Source: Methylomonas albis (GTDB lineage Bacteria > Pseudomonadota > Gammaproteobacteria > Methylococcales > Methylomonadaceae). Taken from it: a stretch of DNA of 64,000 nt. The stretch covers positions 3,224,001 through 3,288,000 of the forward strand of contig NZ_JACXSS010000001.1 of NCBI RefSeq assembly GCF_014850955.1, in the 5' to 3' direction. The position numbers and the translations under genes are program-made. How positions within the stretch are numbered: the stretch's first letter is position 1; the number at the start of each line of letters is the position of its first letter. This document shows positions 42,593 to 51,713 of this stretch, one piece after another. The notes under the pieces are model-generated. The model did no database searches and was not told the DNA's origin. It was given only the letters and a program-made list of their open reading frames with translations.

Positions 42593-45500
42593 ATGATAGA
42601 TACCACAAGAAAAATTCCGCTAGAAAACGCGCCGCAATTGGACAGCTATCTGCTGATCGAGAAGCTCGGCGAGAGCCTACAAGCCACGGTTTACAAGGGC
42701 TATCACAAACATGTGCCGGACTACCCGCTAGTGGTGAAATGCCTGAAATTATTATCGAGTTGGGACGACCAATCCCGGCACTTGCGGCAAAAAATCGAAC
42801 GACTGAAAGTATTGCATGACCCCAGAACCAGCACCCCATTAGCGCTAGAATCAAACGACGACGACCAGTTCCTCGTCCAAGCCTGGTTCAACGGCCAACC
42901 GCTAAACGACTGGGTTAGCCAACAACAAGCCGTGAACCTGGCCGATTTTTTTACGCTGGCCTGTTCGCTGGCCGATACCTTGCAATCGGTACATGACGCC
43001 GGCATTACCCACGGTGGTATCAAACCGCATAATATTCTGGTGCAGCCGGGTACGCTGAATCTGCGTCTGACCGACTTCATCACGCCCTTGGATATCCGCG
43101 ATATAAGCCATTTCATTTACGATGCGGAATTTGTCCGCAACACACTGGCCTATACCTCGCCGGAGCAAACCGGGCGTATCAACTACCGAGTTGATTTTTC
43201 TACCGATTTATATTCGCTGGGCATCGTTTTTTACGAACTGCTGACCGGCCGGCTGCCGTTTTTTTCACCTGATCCCTTGGAATTGATTCACTCGCATTTG
43301 GCCGAGGAAGCGGTCAAAGTCCATGACATCAGCCCCGGTATACCGCACACGCTGAGCGAAATCATCGCCAAACTGATTTTGAAGCAACCAGAAAAACGCT
43401 ATCAAAGTGCCTCCGGCTTACTGGCGGACTTGCTGCGCTGCCAGAAAGAACACGAACTTACCGGCACCGTATCCGATTTTGGCATAGGTCAACATGACCG
43501 TAGCCGCCGAGTGATTTTCATCTCGAAAATGGTCGGGCGCCAAAGTGAAACCGAGCTAATCCATCAGGAATATAGCCAGGTAACCCAAGGCCAGTTTCGT
43601 TCGGTGTTTATTTCCGGTCTGTCAGGTATCGGCAAGACCCGGCTGATTCAGGAATTGCAAAAACCGCTGGTAAAAAATCGCGGCTATTTCAGCGCCGGCA
43701 AATTCGATCAATACCAAAAAAATATACCCTACAGTTCACTGATCCAGGCACTACGCAATCTGATCCGTACCTTTCTGACCGAGAGCGATGAACAAGTGCA
43801 ACAGTGGTCCACCAAAATCATGGCAGCCGTGGATAATGCCGGTAAGGTGATTATCGATGTCGTGCCCGAGTTGGAATTCATCATAGGCCCGCAACCGGAA
43901 CCCTTACACTTGCCGCCGGTAGAAGCGCGTAACCGTTTCAACAATCTGCTCGGCCGTTTCCTTGAATGCCTGGCTAACAAAGACAATCCGCTGGTGTTAT
44001 TCATCGATGATCTGCAATGGTGCGATAGCGCCACCTTCGATTTCCTGCAAAACCTGTTCGCCAATCATCGCGAACACCCCTACCTATTGTTTATGGGCGC
44101 TTATCGTCACAACGAGGTCGACAGCGGCCATCCCTTGATCAAGCTGATCCGTAACGTGCAAGAACACACCGGCCCGCTGGCCGAGATTCATCTGACCGAG
44201 CTCAGCGACGCCGATTGCCACGAAATGGTTGCCTACATTCTGGATTCGTCTCTAAAAGCCACGGCGAATTTGGCCGACTTTATTGCGGATCTGACCGAAG
44301 GCAACCCATTGTTTGTCAGCGAAAGCTTGGCTTGGTTGTACAACGAGGGTTTACTCAGCATCGATGCCAATCAACACTGGCAATGGGATATGAACCGCAT
44401 CCGCGATACGCAAATGCCCGCCAGCGTGGTGGAGTTGTTCAGCGCCAAAGTGCGTAAACTGCCAAGCCGAACTTTGAACATTCTTTACCATTGCGCCTGC
44501 ATGGGCAACCGCTTCACCGCCGAAGATGTCGGGTTGGTGCTGGATACGCGCATCGAGCAGCTGTTTGAAGACTTGAAGCCGGTGTTAAGCATGGGGCTTT
44601 TACTGGAAAATAAAGCCGACTTGCAATTTGTGCACGACAGGGTTCAGGAGGCGGTATTGCAACAAATAGCGGCCTACACCCGTCCGAATATACATTGGCG
44701 CATCGGCAACCGCTTGTTATCGGCCGTTGCGGCTGGCACCGAACTAGCCGGCCTAGACAATTTATTCACTATCGCCGCGCATCTCAACCAGGGCTGTCCG
44801 GAGCTGCTGGATAACGAAACAGGCTATTGGCTGGTGGATATTAACTTCCACGCCGGGAATAAAGCGCTGGATGCCTTGGCCGGCGAGGCCGCCAACGAAT
44901 TTTTCCTGAAAGCTCACAACTATCTACCGACCGATTGTTGGGAAACGGCCTATGCGCTAACGTTTCGGATTTATCAACGCCTGGCCAAAACCGATCTGAT
45001 GTGCGGCCGCTACGACAGCTCGGAAGCCTTGCTGAATCGACTGATCGAGCATGCGGTCAGCGATTTGGATAAAGCCGAAGCACTGGCGGATCAGACCACT
45101 TCGCTATCCTCGTTCGGCAACTTCAAACAAGCTATCGCCACCGCCAATCGTGGTTTGGCCTACTTCAACAAATCCATTCCCGACGATCCCGAACAAGCTC
45201 GGCAGCGTATGGAAAATCTGATGTTAATGATCGAGCGGCAGGACGACGTCTGGCAAAAAATCCTGAGCATGCCGTTTACCGAGCAACGGCAAAGTAAAAT
45301 CGAACTGGCGTTTTACAGCGAACTGATCCCGGATTTATATATGTGCGGACTGGTACCGCAGCTTTATTTGTCCGCCGCCCAATCCACACTGCATTGCCTG
45401 GAAGGCGGTATGGACGAATCGGTCATTTATTCGTTTTCCATCATGGGCCTCAATCTGGGCGAACAGGGTAAATTCGACCAAGCGTTTCGATATCAGGATT

Positions 45501-47710
45501 TAGCTCACGACCTTTGCGCCAAACACCCCAACACGTTTGGCGCTACTAGAGGCATGAACGGCATCGTCTGGTGCAATATGCACTCGCGCAGCCACCCGGC
45601 CGATATTGTGGATTACGCGCATAAAGCCATTCAATCCGGCAAGAATTGCGGTGATTTATACAACGCCGGCTTGTCCTACGGCCCGCTGATGTGGAATCTG
45701 GTGGTCCAGGGTAAAAACCTGCGCTGGGTTGAGGAAGCCGCCGAGGAGTGTTTGCAATTTTCCCGCAAAAACCAGCTGTCGTTTTCGACAGGCCTGGCTC
45801 AGGCGGTGCTCGCCGGCTGGGTATTACCCATGAAACCCGAGTATCCCCCGGTCGATATGCAAGCGACCCTGGCCGACTGGCAAGCCAATAATTATGTCGC
45901 TGCTACCGGCAGTTATTTCGTATTGCTGGGTTTTGCCCAATATTACCTGGGCGACTATAGTGCGGCGGCCGTATCGTTAAAAACCGTGGAAAGTTATTTG
46001 CACGGTTTAACCGACAATGTTTTGAAGCGTCTCTGGTATGTGTTTCGAATCTTGAACCTGCTGCGCTCGGAAACGGATTACGCACAAATCGATTCCGAGA
46101 TAAAACCCTTGCTTGCTCAACTGGAAACTTGGGCACTGCTCGGCCCCTTGTTGAAGCCTTACCTGCTGTTTATCCATGCGGAAATTGCCAGGCAGCAGGG
46201 CCAGTATCGGGAAGCGCGCAATCTTTATCTGGACGCCATCGCCCTATCGTTAGCACAGAACTACGACCTGCTAACCGGCCATTTATACGAAACATTGGCC
46301 GATCTGATATATACGCACAGCCAGGGCGATGCGGAACTATATTTCGGCGAAGCTCGCCGCTATTACCGTTTGTGCCGAGCCGACGCCAAGAACAACCGGT
46401 TACAGGAGCGCCATCAATATGTCAGCCCGGAAACCGGCGCCAGAATAGCCAAAACCCAGCCGGCCCCGGCCACCCTGCCTAGCCTGGATACCAGTTATTT
46501 AATGAAATCGGCGCTGGCACTATCGGCGGAAATCGATCTGACGCAGCTGATGCAAAAGATCATGGCCGTGGTACTGGAAAGCTCCGCGGCCCAGCACGGT
46601 TATTTATTGATTAAACAAAATGACGAACTGTTGGTCGCCGCCGAGCAGCACGTCGGTAAAAAACGCACGATACACAGACACTACTACAGCCTGAGCAAGG
46701 TGCGCGGCATCTGCTACGCCATCGTCAATTACGTGCAACGCACCCACGAAAAAGTCGTGCTGCGCGATGCCTGTAGCGATGGCGCGTTTCAGAATGCCCC
46801 CGAGGTCATGGCATTCGGCTTACGCTCGGTATTGTGTTTACCGGTCATCAAGCAAAGCGAATTAATCGGTCTGTTATATCTGGAAAACCGGCTGTCGGAA
46901 GGGGTGTTCACCCCGGAAAAAATCAGTATGACCGAACTGTTGACCGCGCAAGCCGCCATTTCACTGGAAAACGCCCGCTTGTTGGAACAAACCCGGCAGG
47001 CTTATAAGCAGTTGCAAGAAAACCAGGACCACATGCTGCAAATGGAAAAACTGTCGGCACTGGGCACCCTGGTCGGCGGCGTGGCTCACGAGATCAATAA
47101 TCCGCTAATGGGGGTGATGAACTTCGTGGAATTTGTCGCGGACCGCACCGAAGACGCCAAATCCAAACAAGTGCTAGCGCAAGCTTTACAGCAAATTCAA
47201 CGTATCAAAAACATTGTTTCGAATATGCTGGTGTTCATGCATCAAAAAAACACGCAAACCGGCAGTTGCTCGATAGAGGAAGTTTTAGGCCAAACCCTAC
47301 TGTTACTGGAAGGCGAATTACGCAAATCCGCTATCGAGCTGCGCCTCGAGATACCGGCAAACTTGCCAAAACTTGCCTGCACGGCGGAAAGCATGCAACA
47401 GGTTCTGATCAATCTGTTAATCAATGCCCGCGACGCACTGCGCGGCATTCAGCAACCGGTTATTGAAATCAGCGTCAGCTCCGTGGAAAAAATGCTAGAG
47501 TTGACCATAAAAGACAACGGCCCTGGCGTCCCCGATGAAGTGCAAAGCCGCATGTTCGATCCTTTTTTCACCACCAAACCGCCCGGCCAGGGTACCGGCT
47601 TGGGTTTATCGGTCACTCGCCGTCTGATTCAGGATACCGGCGGCTCGATAGCAGTGGATAGTCGCATTGGCGAAGGCTGCTGCATACGGTTAAAATTCCC
47701 CCACTATTAA
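42593..47710 (+). CDS. Giant pseudokinase-ATPase-GAF-histidine kinase
   Basis: A 1705-residue multidomain sensor kinase. The order is: protein-kinase-like domain (about residues 15-275), AAA/STAND-type ATPase (Walker A GLSGIGKTR near 342, Walker B LVLFIDDLQWCD near 470), a long helical repeat region (about 650-1280), a GAF domain (about 1310-1460), then a histidine kinase with H-box VAHEINNPL, N-box INLLINARDAL, and G-boxes DNGPGVP and GTGLGLSV. The kinase-like domain keeps the ATP lysine (VVKCL) but has HGG in place of the catalytic HRD, and DFI in place of DFG, so it is probably a pseudokinase. It heads a three-gene operon. Confidence 0.88.
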   Translation: MIDTTRKIPLENAPQLDSYLLIEKLGESLQATVYKGYHKHVPDYPLVVKCLKLLSSWDDQSRHLRQKIERLKVLHDPRTSTPLALESNDDDQFLVQAWFNGQPLNDWVSQQQAVNLADFFTLACSLADTLQSVHDAGITHGGIKPHNILVQPGTLNLRLTDFITPLDIRDISHFIYDAEFVRNTLAYTSPEQTGRINYRVDFSTDLYSLGIVFYELLTGRLPFFSPDPLELIHSHLAEEAVKVHDISPGIPHTLSEIIAKLILKQPEKRYQSASGLLADLLRCQKEHELTGTVSDFGIGQHDRSRRVIFISKMVGRQSETELIHQEYSQVTQGQFRSVFISGLSGIGKTRLIQELQKPLVKNRGYFSAGKFDQYQKNIPYSSLIQALRNLIRTFLTESDEQVQQWSTKIMAAVDNAGKVIIDVVPELEFIIGPQPEPLHLPPVEARNRFNNLLGRFLECLANKDNPLVLFIDDLQWCDSATFDFLQNLFANHREHPYLLFMGAYRHNEVDSGHPLIKLIRNVQEHTGPLAEIHLTELSDADCHEMVAYILDSSLKATANLADFIADLTEGNPLFVSESLAWLYNEGLLSIDANQHWQWDMNRIRDTQMPASVVELFSAKVRKLPSRTLNILYHCACMGNRFTAEDVGLVLDTRIEQLFEDLKPVLSMGLLLENKADLQFVHDRVQEAVLQQIAAYTRPNIHWRIGNRLLSAVAAGTELAGLDNLFTIAAHLNQGCPELLDNETGYWLVDINFHAGNKALDALAGEAANEFFLKAHNYLPTDCWETAYALTFRIYQRLAKTDLMCGRYDSSEALLNRLIEHAVSDLDKAEALADQTTSLSSFGNFKQAIATANRGLAYFNKSIPDDPEQARQRMENLMLMIERQDDVWQKILSMPFTEQRQSKIELAFYSELIPDLYMCGLVPQLYLSAAQSTLHCLEGGMDESVIYSFSIMGLNLGEQGKFDQAFRYQDLAHDLCAKHPNTFGATRGMNGIVWCNMHSRSHPADIVDYAHKAIQSGKNCGDLYNAGLSYGPLMWNLVVQGKNLRWVEEAAEECLQFSRKNQLSFSTGLAQAVLAGWVLPMKPEYPPVDMQATLADWQANNYVAATGSYFVLLGFAQYYLGDYSAAAVSLKTVESYLHGLTDNVLKRLWYVFRILNLLRSETDYAQIDSEIKPLLAQLETWALLGPLLKPYLLFIHAEIARQQGQYREARNLYLDAIALSLAQNYDLLTGHLYETLADLIYTHSQGDAELYFGEARRYYRLCRADAKNNRLQERHQYVSPETGARIAKTQPAPATLPSLDTSYLMKSALALSAEIDLTQLMQKIMAVVLESSAAQHGYLLIKQNDELLVAAEQHVGKKRTIHRHYYSLSKVRGICYAIVNYVQRTHEKVVLRDACSDGAFQNAPEVMAFGLRSVLCLPVIKQSELIGLLYLENRLSEGVFTPEKISMTELLTAQAAISLENARLLEQTRQAYKQLQENQDHMLQMEKLSALGTLVGGVAHEINNPLMGVMNFVEFVADRTEDAKSKQVLAQALQQIQRIKNIVSNMLVFMHQKNTQTGSCSIEEVLGQTLLLLEGELRKSAIELRLEIPANLPKLACTAESMQQVLINLLINARDALRGIQQPVIEISVSSVEKMLELTIKDNGPGVPDEVQSRMFDPFFTTKPPGQGTGLGLSVTRRLIQDTGGSIAVDSRIGEGCCIRLKFPHY

Positions 47711-47737
47711 TATTTATAGCAGACTGAGACAGAAGCA

Positions 47738-48439
47738 ATGGTAAACAACATTCTGGTGATTGACGACGATCCGGCGGTACGCGGTGCCTTCAAGCTGATT
47801 CTGGAAGAGGAAGGCTACAATGTGCGTGAAGCCGAGAATGGTCTGCAAGGTATCGCCATGGTTGAAGCTGATCGTCCCGACCTGATATTTCTGGACTTAC
47901 GCATGCCTGGCATCGATGGCGTAGAAACCTTGCGGCGTCTGAAGACACTGGACACCAGCCTGAATGTCTATATTGTCACGGCCTTTGCCGCCGAATTCAT
48001 GGATCAACTGAAAGACGCTCATGAGGAAGGCTTGCAATTCGAACTGGCCAGCAAGCCCTTATCGGCGTCGCAAATCAGAAATATCGCCCAAGTTGTGCAT
48101 ATCGCCAAAGTCCATGAAGGACGCCGTGCCAACCACCATAAGCTGGTCCTGACCTTGTATGTGGTGTCCTTAAATCCGGAAACCCGTAAACTGGTCGAAC
48201 AAATCAGCGCCGTGCTGGCCGGCATTTACGAGCCGGGCCATTGGGTATTCGATGTAGTCGAAGTATTGGGCATGCCGGAAAAAGCCCTGGAAAAAGAAAT
48301 CTTTGCCACGCCGATGCTGGTGCGCGATTTGCCGGAACCGGTGTTAAAACTGCTGGGTGATCTGTCCCGGATGTCGTCGGTGATGGCGGCAATCACTACC
48401 CAGAATGTCGGAACAGGTGTCCAGACCGTGATCGTTTGA
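47738..48439 (+). CDS. Response regulator fused to a KaiB domain
   Basis: A 233-residue protein. Residues 1-120 form a receiver domain with acidic residues D9-D11, phospho-acceptor D53 (LIFLDLRMPG), T81 and K106. Residues 134-220 match the KaiB fold: LVLTLYVVSLNPETRKLV, then EVLGMPEKALEKEIFATPML, and LPEPVLKLLGDLS, which equals the ATPTL-LP-PVR-GDLS block of cyanobacterial KaiB. It follows the giant histidine kinase after 27 bases and precedes the GGDEF-EAL gene by 21 bases, so it is likely the kinase's partner. It lacks a DNA-binding domain. No KaiA or KaiC gene is in the window. Confidence 0.88.
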   Translation: MVNNILVIDDDPAVRGAFKLILEEEGYNVREAENGLQGIAMVEADRPDLIFLDLRMPGIDGVETLRRLKTLDTSLNVYIVTAFAAEFMDQLKDAHEEGLQFELASKPLSASQIRNIAQVVHIAKVHEGRRANHHKLVLTLYVVSLNPETRKLVEQISAVLAGIYEPGHWVFDVVEVLGMPEKALEKEIFATPMLVRDLPEPVLKLLGDLSRMSSVMAAITTQNVGTGVQTVIV

Positions 48440-48460
48440 GGATAGGTCGCTTACCACTAA

Positions 48461-50833
48461 ATGCCGCAAACACTCAAACAACTTAATCTGATCCTCGATA
48501 CCATTACCGACGGCGTAATGGTGGTCGACCCGCAAGGCAGCGTCATTTATGCCAATCAGGCGGCGGAACAACTATTGGAGCGAGGCAGCCTGATCGGCCA
48601 TTCCTTGGCAATTCCGATTCCCGCTGACAGAATTCAATATCAAGACATCAACCTGATTCGACCCAGCGGCATAGCTTGGGCGGAAATGCGCTCCACCCCG
48701 TTGGAATGGGAAGGCTCCCCGGCCTACGTGATTGGGCTACGGGACATCACTGCCCGTAAGCAAGCGGAAATAGCCCTGCAGGAGAGCGAATTACTCTTCC
48801 ATACGCTATCTAAAATTGCCCCGGTCGGTATTTTTCGCACCAACGAAAAAGGCGAATGCGACTACGTCAATCATCGCTGGTGCGAAATCACCGGCTTACA
48901 TTTTAGTGACTCGCACGGTGCTGGCTGGATAGCCGGTTTGTTTGCCGAAGACCGCGAAGCCATCATTGCCGAATGGCAGCGCTGCGTATCCGCCTTGCAG
49001 CCCTTCAATATGCAATACCGGTTTCAACTTGCGGACGGCAGTGTGCGCTGGGTGGTGGGCCGCGCCGAGCCGGAACTGGATGAAGCGGGCGAATTGTGCG
49101 GTTACGTTGGCACTATCACCGATATTTCCGACATCAAAGCCAACGAGGAGCGCTTGGGACAAGCCGCCGCCGTATTCGAAAGCACGCGCGAAGGCGTGAT
49201 GATTACCGATGCCCGGCGTCGGATTACGATGGTCAACAAGGCGTTTACCGATATTACCGGCTACGACAATCAGGATGTGCTCGGCAAAAGTCCCGGCGTC
49301 ATGAGTTCCGGGCGCCATAACACCGATTTTTATCGGGAAATGTGGGCCAATATTGCCATGACAGACCATTGGCAAGGCGAAATTTGGAATCGTCGCAAAT
49401 GCGGGGAAGTGTATCCGGAATTATTAAGCATCAGCACCGTGCGCGACGGCAATGGAGAGATTAGCCATTATGTGGGCGTATTTGCGGACATTTCCAAGCT
49501 CAAGGCTTCGGAAATGGAGCTGGAGTTCCTGGCCCACCACGATCCGCTGACCAAGTTGCCCAACCGCATGCTGTTCCTGTCGCGTCTGCAACATAATATT
49601 GAGAAAGCCCGCCGCCAAGCCAACAAGATGGCGGTGCTGATGCTGGATTTAGACCGTTTTAAGGACGTTAATGATAGTTTCGGCCATTTGGCCGGCGACG
49701 ACTTACTGCAAATGGTGGCCGAGCGCCTGACCAGCCGGCTGCGTACCAGTGACACCATTTGCCGACTGGGCGGCGACGAATTCGTGATATTGCTGGAGGA
49801 AGTCAACCAATCCGAAACCGTGGCACATGTTGCCACGCAAATCATCCATGCCTTGAACCAAACTTGGCGACTACCCAGCGGTCATGAGGTACGCATCGGC
49901 GTCAGCGTCGGCATCGCGATGTTTCCCGAACACGGCGCCTCACCGGACGAGTTGATCCAGCAAGCCGATACTGCCTTGTATCAAGCCAAAAACGAAGGCC
50001 GCAATCGCTTTAAATATTTCTCGGAAGACCTGACCCGCGCGGCCCGAGAACGCATCGATATCGAAATCCGTCTGCGGCAAGCAATCGAGCAAGGCGAATT
50101 GCGGGTGTTTTTTCAACCGCAATTTTGCATCGATAACGGCACCATAGTCGGCGCCGAAGCCCTGGTAAGATGGCAGACAGCCAGTGGAGAACTTATATCG
50201 CCGATTCGTTTCATTCCCATTGCCGAGGAAACCGGTCTGATTACCACGATTGGCAATTGGGTATTAAAAGAAACTTGTCGCCACGGCCAGCGCTGGCGCA
50301 AGGCGGGTTTTCCGCCCTTACGCTTGGCGGTCAATTTATCCCCGCAACAGTTTTTACATAGTGACATTAGCGATGTGGTCGCCAGAATTCTGAATGAAAC
50401 CGGTTTTCCAGCCGAATATCTGGAACTTGAACTCACGGAAAGCGCATTAATGAAGCGTGAAAAAGAAGCCATCGAAATTTTGCATAAACTCCATGCCTTG
50501 GGTGTGCATCTGGCCATCGATGATTTTGGCACGGGCTATTCGTCACTGGCCTATTTAAAACTATTTCCGCTGGACGTCTTAAAAATCGATAAGAGCTTCA
50601 TTGAGGACATTCCGAAACACACCGACGATATGGAAATCACCGCTACGATCATTGCCATGGCAAAAACACTACGCATGCGGGTGGTTGCGGAAGGCGTGGA
50701 AACCGCCGAGCAACTGGCTTTTCTGAAAAGCCGGCAATGCGATCTGTACCAGGGGTTTTTGACCAGCAAACCGCTACCGGTAGCGGAATTTGAAAAATTT
50801 CTGACCGATTACCTGCCGGACTGCAGTTTATGA
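48461..50833 (+). CDS. PAS-GGDEF-EAL cyclic-di-GMP signalling protein
   Basis: A 790-residue cytoplasmic protein: three PAS domains (about residues 5-105, 115-235 and 240-355), then GGDEF (about 360-520) and EAL (about 540-785). The GGDEF motif is intact (CRLGGDEFVILL), and the product-inhibition site RTSD sits five residues before it. The EAL domain keeps EALVRW, LELTESALM, AIDDFGTGYSSLAYL, KIDKSF and EGVETAEQ, so both cyclase and phosphodiesterase activities look possible. The operon with the histidine kinase and the REC-KaiB protein suggests that c-di-GMP is the output. Confidence 0.92.
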   Translation: MPQTLKQLNLILDTITDGVMVVDPQGSVIYANQAAEQLLERGSLIGHSLAIPIPADRIQYQDINLIRPSGIAWAEMRSTPLEWEGSPAYVIGLRDITARKQAEIALQESELLFHTLSKIAPVGIFRTNEKGECDYVNHRWCEITGLHFSDSHGAGWIAGLFAEDREAIIAEWQRCVSALQPFNMQYRFQLADGSVRWVVGRAEPELDEAGELCGYVGTITDISDIKANEERLGQAAAVFESTREGVMITDARRRITMVNKAFTDITGYDNQDVLGKSPGVMSSGRHNTDFYREMWANIAMTDHWQGEIWNRRKCGEVYPELLSISTVRDGNGEISHYVGVFADISKLKASEMELEFLAHHDPLTKLPNRMLFLSRLQHNIEKARRQANKMAVLMLDLDRFKDVNDSFGHLAGDDLLQMVAERLTSRLRTSDTICRLGGDEFVILLEEVNQSETVAHVATQIIHALNQTWRLPSGHEVRIGVSVGIAMFPEHGASPDELIQQADTALYQAKNEGRNRFKYFSEDLTRAARERIDIEIRLRQAIEQGELRVFFQPQFCIDNGTIVGAEALVRWQTASGELISPIRFIPIAEETGLITTIGNWVLKETCRHGQRWRKAGFPPLRLAVNLSPQQFLHSDISDVVARILNETGFPAEYLELELTESALMKREKEAIEILHKLHALGVHLAIDDFGTGYSSLAYLKLFPLDVLKIDKSFIEDIPKHTDDMEITATIIAMAKTLRMRVVAEGVETAEQLAFLKSRQCDLYQGFLTSKPLPVAEFEKFLTDYLPDCSL

Positions 50834-50929
50834 TTGGGCAATGCGTTAACAATTAACACATGAGACGCTGATCGACTGCCTCCCAGTGTTCGATGGATCC
50901 ACTGTTTTAGCCAAACGCCGGAAAATAGT

Positions 50930-50935
50930 TATAAT
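50930..50935 (+). promoter_or_regulatory. Possible -10 element for rpe
   Basis: A TATAAT hexamer lies 34 bases before the rpe start, in TAGTTATAATGGTCG. No good -35 box was seen at the usual distance, so this is a weak call. Confidence 0.45.
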
Positions 50936-50968
50936 GGTCGTTTTTAACCTTACCAAAAGGATCAAAAG

Positions 50969-51640
50969 ATGGCTGACAATCTGATTGCACCTTCCATACT
51001 CTCCGCAGACTTCGCGCGCTTGGGCGAAGAAGTTGTTAATGTCTTGAATGCGGGTGCCGACATTGTGCATTTTGATGTTATGGACAACCATTTTGTGCCA
51101 AATCTGACTATCGGTCCGCTGGTTTGCGAAGCCTTGCGTAAACACGGCGTCACCGCGCCTATCGACGTACATTTGATGGTGGAACCTGTAGACCGCATTA
51201 TTCCGGACTTTGCCAAAGCCGGCGCTTCTTATATTACCTTCCACCCGGAAGCATCAAGGCATATTGATCGTTCATTGCAAATGATCAGAGACCTGGGTTG
51301 CAAATCCGGTCTGGTATTCAACCCGGCCACGCCTTTAACTTATCTGGAACACGTACTGGACAAAGTCGACATGATTTTGTTGATGTCAGTCAACCCCGGA
51401 TTTGGCGGCCAATCTTTCATTCCATCCGCGCTGGATAAATTGCGCCAAGCCAGAAAAATTATCGACGACAGCGGCTTCGATATTCGCCTGGAAATCGACG
51501 GCGGCGTTAAAGTGGACAACATCCGTGAAATCAAAGCCGCCGGCGCCGACACCTTCGTCGCGGGTTCCGCCATTTTCAGCCAACCCGATTACAAAAAAGT
51601 GATCGACGACATGCGCGCGGAAATGGCTAAAGCCGTATAA
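50969..51640 (+). CDS. rpe: Ribulose-phosphate 3-epimerase
   Basis: A 223-residue TIM-barrel enzyme that interconverts ribulose 5-phosphate and xylulose 5-phosphate. Landmarks are [16 protein letters not shown] (near residue 6), [18 protein letters not shown] with the metal-binding histidine and aspartate, [34 protein letters not shown] and [12 protein letters not shown]. All active-site residues are in place. In methylotrophs it supports regeneration of ribulose 5-phosphate for formaldehyde fixation, beside its role in the pentose phosphate route. AAAAGGATC precedes the ATG. Confidence 0.96.
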   Translation: MADNLIAPSILSADFARLGEEVVNVLNAGADIVHFDVMDNHFVPNLTIGPLVCEALRKHGVTAPIDVHLMVEPVDRIIPDFAKAGASYITFHPEASRHIDRSLQMIRDLGCKSGLVFNPATPLTYLEHVLDKVDMILLMSVNPGFGGQSFIPSALDKLRQARKIIDDSGFDIRLEIDGGVKVDNIREIKAAGADTFVAGSAIFSQPDYKKVIDDMRAEMAKAV

Positions 51641-51713
51641 GTTTGCATTAGAGTCGGCCGCTACGGGATATTCCCGGCGCGGCCACTTCCTCTAAGCAAT
51701 ACCTCGATCATTC

